NCBI GenBank assembly: GCA_900544475.1
Contig: UQVU01000121.1
Coordinates: 1-5,539, forward strand
Direction: 5' to 3'
Length of the DNA stretch: 5,539 nucleotides
DNA from: an uncultured Butyricicoccus sp.
Lineage (GTDB): Bacteria > Bacillota > Clostridia > Oscillospirales > Butyricicoccaceae
A program made the translations under genes and the position numbers. How positions within the stretch are numbered: position 1 is the stretch's first letter; each line of letters starts with the position of its first letter. A model generated the notes under the pieces. The model searched no databases. It was given only the letters and a program-made list of their open reading frames with translations, and was not told where the DNA came from. This document shows positions 1 to 5,359 of the stretch, one piece after another.

Positions 1-40
1 GCGGGGCGCCTTCGCCCGCCGTGCGGAGGAGGGGGGGGTA

Positions 41-67
41 TCCAGGGGGGACAGCGTCCCCCCTGGA
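41..67 (-). terminator. Perfect GC-rich hairpin after the AGCS gene
   Basis: A perfect 12-bp inverted repeat (41-52 with 56-67, loop of 3 bases) built on a run of six G and six C begins 7 bases past the AGCS stop codon. On the minus strand no U-run follows; the sequence continues into ATA and a C-run (31-38 on the plus strand is all G). It may end AGCS transcription or protect the 3' end of the mRNA, but it is not a textbook intrinsic terminator. A second small stem (4-8 with 13-17) lies at the window edge. It could also be part of a dispersed extragenic repeat. Confidence 0.5.
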
Positions 68-73
68 AAAGCG

Positions 74-1471
74 TCAGCGGTCAATCACCGGTAACTCAGT
101 CGTGTCCTCTTCGTCGAGGTTGTTCAGGTAGTGCCTGGTTTCGCTTGCGATGACGCCGCTCAGGAGAAGCACCGCGATCAGGTTCGGAATCGCCATCAGC
201 GCGTTCAGAATGTCCGCGATAGACCACATAAGGTCGAGCGCCAGAACGGGGCTGAACACAACGACCGCGAGGAACAGCAGCTTGTACGGCAGGATCGCCT
301 TTCGGCCGAGCAGATACTCCGCCGCCCGCTCACCGTAGTACGACCAGCCGAGGATGGTCGAGTAAGCGAACGTAATGATGCTGAACACCAGAATGGTCGG
401 GCCGATGTACGGAATCTGCGCGAACGCGATAGTCGTCATCTGACCGCCGTTGGCAATGCTCGCCATATCGACCGCCGGGTTCTTCATGATGGTCGAAATC
501 AGCACCAGACCGGTCACGAGGCACACAACGACCGTCGTCCAGAACGTGCCGGTCGCGGAAACGAGCGCCTGACGCACCGGATTACGGGTCTGAGCCGCCG
601 ACGCGACGAGCGGCGCGGAGCCCATGCCGGATTCATTCGAGAACAGGCCGCGTGCCACGCCGTACTGGAGCGCAAGGCGGATACCGCCGCCGACCAGACC
701 GCCCGCGACCGCGCCCGGCTGGAACGCAAGGGTGAAAATCGCCTTGAACGCCGGGAGAATGTAGTCGTAGTTGATGCCGAGAATGACGATGCAGCCGAGC
801 ACGTAGAACAGTGCCATGACCGGCACGAGCTTTTCGCACACGGTCGCGATGGTTTCGATGCCGCCGAGGATGATGATGGCGGTAACGATGCCGAACACGA
901 TGCCGATGACAATGCGCGGAATGCCGATGGGCAGGTTGGTTTCCATGACCTCAGCAATCGCGTTGATCTGCGTGCCGCAGCCGATGCCGAAGGACGCCAG
1001 CATGGCAAACAGCGCGAACAGAACCGCCATCACCTTGCCGAACTTCTTCCATTTCAGGCCGCGCTCAAGCGCATACATCGCGCCGCCCATCATGCGGCCG
1101 TCCGCCGTTTTCACGCGGTACTTGACCGCGATCAGGCTCTCCGCGTACTTGGTCGCGATGCCGAACACGCCGGTCAGCCAGCACCACAGCACCGCGCCCG
1201 GGCCGCCGAGATAGATGGCCGTGCCCACGCCGATGATGTTGCCCGTGCCGATGGTGGACGCGAGCGCGGTCGTCAGCGCCTGAAACTGGCTGACGTCGCC
1301 CGGGGAGTCCGGGTCCTTCGTCACCGACAGCCGGATGCCGGTGAACGTCTTTTTCTGGATAAATCCGGTGCGCAGCGTCATGAAAATATGCGTGCCGCAC
1401 AGCAGAATGAGCATAGGTGCGCCCCATATCCAGTTTTCGAGCGAGGTGATAAAGCTCGAGAAAGCCTCCAT
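74..1471 (-). CDS. Sodium:alanine/glycine symporter (AGCS family)
   Basis: This is an integral membrane secondary transporter predicted to import alanine, glycine or a similar small amino acid together with Na+. The 465-aa length and about 11 hydrophobic segments fit the AGCS (DAACS/AlsT-like) family. Visible family motifs are GTGNIIGVGTA (75-85), the signature-like GGPGAVLWCWLTGVFG (89-104), the conserved GVARGLFSNESGMGSAP (271-287) and GWSYYGERAAEYLLG (375-389). A charged cytoplasmic-type tail follows the last hydrophobic segment. An in-frame ATG 69 bases further upstream would add 23 charged residues absent from the family. I chose 1471 because AAGGAGA (1481-1487) lies 9 bases before it. 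The exact substrate cannot be read from sequence. A truncated paralogue lies upstream on the same strand. Confidence 0.95.
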   Translation of the reverse strand: MEAFSSFITSLENWIWGAPMLILLCGTHIFMTLRTGFIQKKTFTGIRLSVTKDPDSPGDVSQFQALTTALASTIGTGNIIGVGTAIYLGGPGAVLWCWLTGVFGIATKYAESLIAVKYRVKTADGRMMGGAMYALERGLKWKKFGKVMAVLFALFAMLASFGIGCGTQINAIAEVMETNLPIGIPRIVIGIVFGIVTAIIILGGIETIATVCEKLVPVMALFYVLGCIVILGINYDYILPAFKAIFTLAFQPGAVAGGLVGGGIRLALQYGVARGLFSNESGMGSAPLVASAAQTRNPVRQALVSATGTFWTTVVVCLVTGLVLISTIMKNPAVDMASIANGGQMTTIAFAQIPYIGPTILVFSIITFAYSTILGWSYYGERAAEYLLGRKAILPYKLLFLAVVVFSPVLALDLMWSIADILNALMAIPNLIAVLLLSGVIASETRHYLNNLDEEDTTELPVIDR

Positions 1472-1476
1472 GTTTT

Positions 1477-1497
1477 TCTGTCTCCTTTGCGGACAGA
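1477..1497 (-). promoter_or_regulatory. AGCS ribosome binding site within a small hairpin
   Basis: The Shine-Dalgarno AAGGAGA (1481-1487) is flanked by a perfect 6-bp inverted repeat, TCTGTC and GACAGA (1477-1482 and 1492-1497). In the mRNA this places most of the SD in a 9-base loop, with its 3' end in the stem. It fixes the start codon at 1471. Whether the hairpin modulates translation is inference. Confidence 0.55.
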
Positions 1498-1537
1498 GCC
1501 GTGACTCCGCCGTTTTTTCCTGTTTCTCCGCTTCAAA

Positions 1538-1572
1538 CAAAATAAGGGAGCGAGACCTCTGCCTCGCCCCCC
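1538..1572 (-). terminator. Terminator-like hairpin in the AGCS leader (possible attenuator)
   Basis: On the minus strand a 9-bp stem (1563-1571 with 1546-1554, loop of 8) is followed by TTATTTT, so it has the form of an intrinsic terminator. It lies between the predicted promoter (1637-1665) and the AGCS start (1471). The one imperfect pair (1549/1568) is A-C on the plus strand but a G-U wobble in minus-strand RNA, which supports a function in minus transcripts. An upstream copy of the 3' arm, GCTCCC at 1586-1591, could pair with the G-run of the stem as an antiterminator. It could alternatively end read-through from the mini-AGCS gene. I recognise no known riboswitch core. Confidence 0.55.
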
Positions 1573-1636
1573 GAACAGTTGAAACGGGAGCCGTCCGCGC
1601 GACGTTTTACCGTCATTGTACGCGAAATGCTCTACA

Positions 1637-1665
1637 ATTATAACATGACAGCTTTCATAACACAA
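1637..1665 (-). promoter_or_regulatory. Predicted sigma-A promoter of the AGCS gene
   Basis: A perfect -10 box TATAAT (1637-1642) with an extended -10 TG one base before it lies 17 bases from a weaker -35, TTGTGT (1660-1665). Predicted transcription start is near 1630, giving a leader of about 160 bases. It sits 65 bases past the stop of the upstream mini-AGCS gene, so the symporter has its own promoter even if read-through also occurs. Confidence 0.65.
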
Positions 1666-1729
1666 GTTGCGACTGTCGAAAAGCTTTCTTTTTTCTGCGA
1701 TTTACCCCGTGCAGCGGCACGTACAAGGC

Positions 1730-1891
1730 TCAGCGGCGCACGACCGGGATTTCCGTCGTATCCTTCTCGTCAAGGTTCACGAGATAGTGGCGCGTCTCCT
1801 TCGCGATGACGCCCGAGAGCAGCAGCACGATCATGGGCAGTCCCCACAGCCAGCCGTCCAGTGCGTTGATGAGTTCGGTGAATTTCTCCAT
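1730..1891 (-). CDS. 53-aa mini-AGCS: N- and C-terminal ends of a symporter fused in frame
   Basis: The ORF starts MEKFTELINALDGWLWGLPM, which matches the start of the neighbouring symporter at 12 of the first 24 residues. It then passes directly into VLLLSGVIA and a tail that matches the symporter's last 32 residues at 26 positions, ending PVVRR. About 410 residues between are absent, with the frame preserved. One hydrophobic segment remains (about 14-30), so a single-span membrane peptide is possible. The start has AAAGGA (1902-1907) 10 bases upstream. In the shared C-terminal part about 16 of 26 identical codons differ synonymously, so the parent was an old, selected paralogue and not a recent copy of the neighbour. 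It is most simply a deletion remnant that still reads as a gene; a functional small protein is possible but unproven. It cannot transport alone in the AGCS manner. Confidence 0.7.
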   Translation of the reverse strand: MEKFTELINALDGWLWGLPMIVLLLSGVIAKETRHYLVNLDEKDTTEIPVVRR

Positions 1892-1912
1892 TTTCGTACC
1901 GTCCTTTCGTCA

Positions 1913-1937
1913 GCTTCTCCGCTGTGCGCAGAAAAGC
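1913..1937 (-). promoter_or_regulatory. Second leader hairpin before the mini-AGCS ribosome binding site
   Basis: A 10-bp stem (1913-1922 with 1928-1937, loop of 5) lies 5 bases upstream of the SD of the mini-AGCS gene. Two of its pairs (1917/1933 and 1920/1930) are mismatched in plus-strand RNA but are G-U in minus-strand RNA, so the structure belongs to the minus transcript. Its 5' arm lies in the U-rich stretch that follows the terminator-like hairpin at 1941-1974. Confidence 0.45.
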
Positions 1938-1974
1938 AAAAAAGACACAGAACCGGCAGTAGTCCCGCGTCTTT
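1936..1974 (-). terminator. Terminator-like hairpin in the mini-AGCS leader
   Basis: On the minus strand a 12-bp stem (1963-1974 with 1941-1952, loop of 10) runs into TTT-G-CTTTT, a typical intrinsic terminator form. Three pairs (1947/1968, 1949/1966, 1951/1964) are mismatches on the plus strand and G-U wobbles on the minus strand. It begins only about 10 bases after the predicted start of transcription (near 1984), so there is no room for an aptamer ahead of it; regulation, if any, would need a protein or another signal. It may keep the mini gene mostly silent. Confidence 0.55.
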
Positions 1975-1990
1975 GCGAAATAATATCAGT

Positions 1991-2019
1991 ATAATACCAG
2001 ATAGCGAGCCCAAAATCAA
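1991..2019 (-). promoter_or_regulatory. Predicted promoter of the mini-AGCS gene
   Basis: TTGATT (2014-2019) and TATTAT (1991-1996) are separated by exactly 17 bases, a good sigma-A match (4/6 and 5/6). It fires away from pdxS. Predicted start of transcription is near 1984, about 93 bases before the mini-AGCS start codon. Retention of a promoter is notable for a gene that has lost most of its coding sequence. Confidence 0.55.
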
Positions 2020-2027
2020 GAGCCGTC

Positions 2028-2040
2028 CGCCAATTTGGCG
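2028..2040. promoter_or_regulatory. Palindrome between the divergent mini-AGCS and pdxS promoters
   Basis: CGCCAATTTGGCG is a perfect 6-bp inverted repeat around one central base. It lies 8 bases upstream of the mini-AGCS -35 box. It also overlaps a possible second pdxS -35 (TTGGCG, 2035-2040, 16 bases before TATAAA at 2057-2062). Its position suits an operator for a dimeric regulator, but no regulator gene is visible here and a match this short may be chance. Confidence 0.3.
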
Positions 2041-2103
2041 AATTTTTATCTGACCTTATAAATTATTCGCAAACTGATTATTTTATTCATGCCACTCAGG
2101 CGG

Positions 2104-2109
2104 TATAAT
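2104..2109 (+). promoter_or_regulatory. Predicted -10 box of the pdxST operon
   Basis: A perfect TATAAT lies 46 bases upstream of the pdxS start, placing the start of transcription near 2116. No good -35 is present at 16-18 bases; the sequence there is a T-rich stretch (2081-2088). That could mean dependence on an activator, as known for PdxR (MocR-type) control of pdxST in some Gram-positive bacteria, but no PdxR gene or defined site is seen. An alternative upstream promoter (TTGGCG/TATAAA, 2035-2062) is possible. Confidence 0.5.
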
Positions 2110-2155
2110 AACGGCATCACAGCAAAGAACGATAATCCGAGAGGAGAACAATAAA

Positions 2156-3028
2156 ATGGCTACACGTTACGAACTCAACAAGGAACTGGCGCAGATGCTC
2201 AAGGGCGGCGTCATCATGGACGTTACCACCCCGGAGCAGGCGAAAATCGCCGAGGAGGCTGGCGCGTGCGCTGTCATGGCGCTTGAGCGCATCCCGGCGG
2301 ACATCCGCGCGGCGGGCGGTGTTTCCCGTATGAGCGACCCCGGCATGATCCGCGGCATCCAGGAGGCGGTTTCCATTCCGGTCATGGCGAAGTGCCGCAT
2401 CGGTCATTTCGTAGAGGCGCAGATTCTTGAGGCCATTGAAATCGACTACATCGACGAAAGCGAAGTCCTCTCCCCCGCCGACAACGTATATCACATCGAC
2501 AAGACCAAGTTCAACGTGCCGTTCGTCTGCGGCGCACGTGACCTCGGCGAAGCGCTCCGCCGCATTGCAGAGGGCGCAAGCATGATCCGCACCAAGGGCG
2601 AACCGGGCACGGGCGACGTTGTACAGGCCGTCACCCATATGCGTGCGATGAACGCGGAAATCCGCCGCGTGCAGAACCTGCGCGAGGACGAGCTTTACGA
2701 AGCCGCAAAGCAGCTGGCCGTTCCGGTCGAGCTGGTGCAGTATGTCCACGAAAACGGCCGTCTGCCGGTCGTCAACTTCGCAGCCGGCGGCGTCGCTACC
2801 CCGGCGGACGCGGCGCTCATGATGCAGCTCGGCGCGGAGGGCGTATTCGTCGGCTCGGGCATTTTCAAGTCGGGCGACCCGGCTAAGCGTGCGGCGGCTA
2901 TCGTGAAAGCGGTCACGAACTACACCGATGCAAAGCTGATTGCAGAGCTGTCCACCGACCTCGGCGAAGCGATGGTCGGCATCAACGAAAGCGAAATCGC
3001 TCTGCTCATGGCGGAGCGCGGCAAGTAA
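2156..3028 (+). CDS. pdxS: Pyridoxal 5'-phosphate synthase, lyase subunit PdxS
   Basis: PdxS is the (beta/alpha)8-barrel subunit that condenses ribose 5-phosphate (or ribulose 5-phosphate), glyceraldehyde 3-phosphate and ammonia into pyridoxal 5'-phosphate. It works as a cytoplasmic dodecamer carrying PdxT glutaminase subunits. The 290-aa length is normal. Expected active-site residues are visible by family alignment: Asp22 (in MDVTT), Lys79 (in VMAKCRIGH, Schiff base with the pentose) and Lys147 (in [10 protein letters not shown]). The C-terminal barrel signature spans about 203-237 ([20 protein letters not shown] and [10 protein letters not shown]). GAGGAGA (2141-2147) lies 8 bases before the ATG. 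The gene is followed after 3 bases by pdxT. No truncation or missing residue is seen. Confidence 0.98.
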   Translation: MATRYELNKELAQMLKGGVIMDVTTPEQAKIAEEAGACAVMALERIPADIRAAGGVSRMSDPGMIRGIQEAVSIPVMAKCRIGHFVEAQILEAIEIDYIDESEVLSPADNVYHIDKTKFNVPFVCGARDLGEALRRIAEGASMIRTKGEPGTGDVVQAVTHMRAMNAEIRRVQNLREDELYEAAKQLAVPVELVQYVHENGRLPVVNFAAGGVATPADAALMMQLGAEGVFVGSGIFKSGDPAKRAAAIVKAVTNYTDAKLIAELSTDLGEAMVGINESEIALLMAERGK

Positions 3029-3031
3029 GCC

Positions 3032-3586
3032 ATGGCAACCGGAATTTTAGCGCTTCAGGGCGCGTTCGCGGAGCACGCCGCCATGCTCGACCGTCTGGGC
3101 GAGCCGAATTTTGAGATCCGGCAGGCACGCGACCTCGAAAAGCCGCTCGACCGCCTCATCATCCCCGGCGGTGAGAGCACGGTCATGCGCCGCCTGCTGC
3201 ACGACCTCGACCTGTTCGATGCGCTCCGCGCGCGCATCGCGGAGGGAATGCCGGTCTTCGGCACCTGTGCCGGACTCATCCTGCTCGCAAAGCAGGTCGA
3301 CGGCGGCGTTCCGTGCTTCGCGACCATGGACATCGCGGTCAAGCGCAACGCCTACGGCCGCCAGCTCGGCAGCTTCTTCACGAACGACAGCTTCGAGGGA
3401 CTCGGCACGCTGCCGATGACGTTCATCCGCGCCCCCTATATCGAGTCGGTGTCGGGAAGCGCGAAGCCGCTCGCCGTTGTCGGCGAAAAAATCGTCGCCG
3501 CGCAGCAGGAGAATCAGCTCGTCACCGCGTTCCACCCCGAACTCGATGAAAACACGGCAATCCATGAGTATTTTCTGAAAATGTGA
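3032..3586 (+). CDS. pdxT: Pyridoxal 5'-phosphate synthase, glutaminase subunit PdxT
   Basis: PdxT is the class I glutamine amidotransferase subunit that hydrolyses glutamine and channels ammonia into PdxS. At 184 aa it is slightly short but complete. The catalytic triad is visible: Cys79 in GTCAGL, and His168 and Glu170 in FHPEL. Other family motifs are LALQGAFAEH (6-15), PGGEST (45-50), RNAYGRQ (105-111) and FIRAPYI (131-137). The ATG follows the pdxS stop by 3 bases. The only SD-like sequence, GGAG (3013-3016), lies inside the end of pdxS about 15 bases away, so translation is probably coupled to pdxS. A strong terminator follows closely, so the operon ends here. Confidence 0.97.
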   Translation: MATGILALQGAFAEHAAMLDRLGEPNFEIRQARDLEKPLDRLIIPGGESTVMRRLLHDLDLFDALRARIAEGMPVFGTCAGLILLAKQVDGGVPCFATMDIAVKRNAYGRQLGSFFTNDSFEGLGTLPMTFIRAPYIESVSGSAKPLAVVGEKIVAAQQENQLVTAFHPELDENTAIHEYFLKM

Positions 3587-3591
3587 AACCG

Positions 3592-3622
3592 AAGGACGCT
3601 CTTTTTTAGAGCGTCCTTTTCA
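3592..3622 (+). terminator. Intrinsic terminator of the pdxST operon
   Basis: A perfect 11-bp stem (3592-3602 with 3608-3618, GGACGCTCT paired with AGAGCGTCC inside) with a T5 loop is followed by more T residues and CATTT. It starts 5 bases past the pdxT stop. In the opposite direction the stem is not followed by a U-run, so it would act only weakly on minus transcripts coming from 3719-4159. Confidence 0.93.
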
Positions 3623-3718
3623 TTTCCGTTTCGTATAATATTACAGTTCGTATTATTTCGCAAAATCCTCTTTCACGCTGGAACGGGAGTGCTTTTGTCA
3701 TATCTGTGCATTATATTA

Positions 3719-4159
3719 CTACCAGTATATCGTATCTGCCAATTCCTGCTCGCAGGCGTCGAGGCATATCTCATGCAGGCGCTGCACGGCGTCCTCACTG
3801 CCGCGCAGCCTGTGCATCCATCTTCCGTTATAGGCGACATAGAATTCCGGCGGATAGTAGTACAAATACAGCGGTTCCCCGTTGTAGTCCGTTTTAATCC
3901 AGTAGGTCAGCTGTCCCTCCGGGTATCGGCCCAGAATTTCGGGAATGCTGTTCATTTTGATCTGCGGCAGCAGCTGGCGTACCTCATCCGTATCGAGCCA
4001 GCGCGTGACATACGCCGAATACTGCCCCTGTATCGTGCCCAGCACCTCGATTTTCCCAATGCCCTCCGCCTTCGGCATCGGCGCATACGGCACGAGCCAC
4101 GCCGTGAGCGCGATACACGCAGCCGAGGATACCAGCGCATACGTCAGTCTTTGTTTCAC
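3719..4159 (-). CDS. Hypothetical membrane-anchored or secreted protein, 146 aa
   Basis: I do not recognise the family. The N-terminus (about 5-25, LTYALVSSAACIALTAWLVP) is a hydrophobic segment after three basic-leaning residues, fitting a membrane anchor or uncleaved signal. Cys15 is not in a proper lipobox and hydrophobic residues continue after it, so a lipoprotein is unlikely. The rest (about 30-146) would lie outside the membrane. It has an aromatic-rich stretch at 86-114 (YWIKTDYNGEPLYLYYYPPE then FYVAYNGRW) and a CLDAC pair (Cys132, Cys136). The start is GTG at 4159, supported by an excellent SD, GAGGAGGG (4166-4173), 6 bases away. An ATG at 4164 is in another frame and stops after two codons. 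The gene lies just behind the pta terminator with no clear promoter of its own. Confidence 0.75.
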   Translation of the reverse strand: MKQRLTYALVSSAACIALTAWLVPYAPMPKAEGIGKIEVLGTIQGQYSAYVTRWLDTDEVRQLLPQIKMNSIPEILGRYPEGQLTYWIKTDYNGEPLYLYYYPPEFYVAYNGRWMHRLRGSEDAVQRLHEICLDACEQELADTIYW

Positions 4160-4176
4160 TGCATTCCCTCCTCACT

Positions 4177-4223
4177 AAAAAGAAAAACCGCCAACGCAAA
4201 GGTTTATTTTCGCGTTGGCGGTT
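4177..4223 (-). terminator. Strong intrinsic terminator of pta
   Basis: A perfect 12-bp stem (4212-4223 with 4186-4197, loop of 14) is followed on the minus strand by TTTTT-C-TTTTT (4187-4177). It lies 25 bases past the pta stop. The U-run ends only 3 bases before the SD of the downstream 146-aa gene, so that gene is expressed by read-through or from a promoter overlapping this hairpin. The stem is perfect on both strands, but an equivalent U-run is lacking on the plus strand. Confidence 0.92.
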
Positions 4224-4248
4224 AAATGATACGGTTTTTAAGCTAAAA

Positions 4249-5259
4249 TTACTTCAGACCTGCGGTGATGATAGCCATCTGGTAAACCTCGTCTGCGTTG
4301 CAGCCGCGGGACAGGTCGTTGATCGGAGCGTTCAGACCCTGAAGGATCGGGCCGTAAGCTGCGAAGCCGCCCAGACGCTGAGCGATCTTGTAGCCGATGT
4401 TGCCTGCTTCGATGGACGGGAAGATGAAGGTGTTCGCCTGACCTGCAACCGGGGAGCCCTTGCACTTGGTAGCAGCGACAACCGGGGATACAGCAGCGTC
4501 AAACTGAAGCTCGCCGTCGATAGCCAGCTCCGGATTCATTTCCTTTGCGTACTCGGTAGCCTCGCGGGACAGAGCGACCGTGCCACCCTTGCCGGAGCCC
4601 TTGGTGGAGAAGGACAGAACCGCAACCTTCGGGTCGATGCCGAAAGCCTTAGCGGTGTTTGCGGTCTCGATGGCAACCTCAGCCAGCTTCTGGCTGCCCT
4701 TCAGGGTTACGTTGCCTTCCTTGTCCGTGCTGTCCGGATAGTCGATGTTGATTGCGCAGTCGCCCATCGCCAGCTTCTCCTCAGCGCCGTCCTTCTCGCG
4801 GACGAGAATGAAGCAGGAGCTTACGAGGTGTGCGCCCGGCTTGGTCTTGATGAGCTGGAGCGCCGGACGAACGGTATCAGCGGTAGAGTAGGTAGCGCCG
4901 CCGAGCAGAGCGTCAGCCTTGCCCATCTTGACGAGCATGGTGCCAAAGTAGTTGCCCTTTGCCAGAGCAGCCTTGCAGTCCTCTGCGCTCATCTTGCCCT
5001 TGCGCAGCTCGACCATCTTCTCTACCATTGCGTCCATTTCCGGATAGGTAGCCGGGTCAATGATCTCCATGCCCTCGATATCGAAGCCACCCTTTGCAGC
5101 AGCAGCCTTAACAGCCTCTACGTTGCCGACCAGGATGGAGTCCATCAGGCCGTCCTTCTTCAGGCGGGAAGCAGCCTCAAGAATACGGGCATCCTCGCCC
5201 TCGGTAAATACGATGGTACGCTTTTCAGCCTTCAGAGCCGAAATCAGGTTCTCAAACAT
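4249..5259 (-). CDS. pta: Phosphate acetyltransferase
   Basis: Pta interconverts acetyl-CoA plus phosphate with acetyl phosphate plus CoA. With acetate kinase this gives ATP and acetate in fermenting bacteria. The 336-aa length matches the short, single-domain Pta class without the N-terminal regulatory domain of the E. coli enzyme. Motifs in order: GGATYSTADTVRPALQLI (120-137, with Arg131), LSFSTKGSG (215-223), DGELQFDAA (248-256), FPSIEAGNIGYKIAQRLGG (280-298) and GPILQGLNAPINDLSRGC (303-320), with Ser317 and Arg318 matching the active-site pair of this family. AAGGAGA (5267-5273) lies 7 bases before the ATG. An ATG at 5266 abuts the SD and is out of frame. The codons favour GCT and CGT more than the GCG-rich neighbours, suggesting high expression. 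The gene is monocistronic apart from possible read-through; no ackA follows. Related phosphotransacylases (Ptb) are shorter and differ in these motifs. Confidence 0.97.
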   Translation of the reverse strand: MFENLISALKAEKRTIVFTEGEDARILEAASRLKKDGLMDSILVGNVEAVKAAAAKGGFDIEGMEIIDPATYPEMDAMVEKMVELRKGKMSAEDCKAALAKGNYFGTMLVKMGKADALLGGATYSTADTVRPALQLIKTKPGAHLVSSCFILVREKDGAEEKLAMGDCAINIDYPDSTDKEGNVTLKGSQKLAEVAIETANTAKAFGIDPKVAVLSFSTKGSGKGGTVALSREATEYAKEMNPELAIDGELQFDAAVSPVVAATKCKGSPVAGQANTFIFPSIEAGNIGYKIAQRLGGFAAYGPILQGLNAPINDLSRGCNADEVYQMAIITAGLK

Positions 5260-5282
5260 ATTTCATTCTCCTTCGTTATCTC

Positions 5283-5317
5283 GTTCCGTCCGGGCAGACT
5301 TCTCCCACGGACAGAAC
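5283..5317 (-). promoter_or_regulatory. Stem-loop near the 5' end of the pta mRNA
   Basis: A 10-bp stem (5308-5317 with 5283-5292, loop of 15) lies about 7 bases after the predicted start of transcription. The only imperfect pair (5287/5313) is C-A on the plus strand and G-U in minus-strand RNA. No U-run follows, so it is not a terminator. Position and form fit a 5' stabilising hairpin; that role is inferred. Confidence 0.5.
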
Positions 5318-5330
5318 AGTTTCTAAAGAT

Positions 5331-5359
5331 ATTATACACCCGTGCAGGCGTGCTCACAA
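5331..5359 (-). promoter_or_regulatory. Predicted sigma-A promoter of pta
   Basis: TTGTGA (5354-5359) and a perfect TATAAT (5331-5336) are separated by 17 bases. Predicted start of transcription is near 5324, giving a leader of about 65 bases. This is the best promoter match on the minus strand in the window and suits a highly expressed fermentation gene. Confidence 0.75.

Noticed and set aside
131..1504. 457-codon open frame on the plus strand across the whole AGCS gene
   Set aside because: Its protein is extremely rich in Arg, His, Asp and Glu, a typical antisense shadow of a GC-rich gene. The minus strand carries clear AGCS motifs with an SD.
1472..1540. Upstream ATG at 1540 that would lengthen AGCS by 23 residues
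   Set aside because: The extension is charged and not family-like, lies in the structured leader, and lacks an SD; the ATG at 1471 has one.
1472..1630. Glycine riboswitch or T-box in the AGCS leader
   Set aside because: AGCS genes often have glycine riboswitches, but I find neither the glycine aptamer core nor a T-box GGTGG-type motif, and the leader is short.
2117..2749. 210-codon minus-strand frame inside pdxS
   Set aside because: It is a shadow of pdxS, whose active-site motifs and SD are clear on the plus strand.
3630..3656. Tandem TTCGTATAAT / TTCGTATTAT copies, 17 bases apart, looking like a promoter
   Set aside because: No -35 fits at proper spacing, and a transcript would only run antisense to the 146-aa gene; probably AT-rich intergenic sequence.
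3719..4159. Lipoprotein signal at Cys15 of the 146-aa protein
   Set aside because: The residues before Cys do not form a lipobox and the hydrophobic stretch continues for several residues after it.
3689..4225. 178-codon plus-strand frame opposite the 146-aa gene
   Set aside because: It crosses the pta terminator hairpin, has no good SD and no family motif; the minus frame has a strong SD and a plausible membrane anchor.
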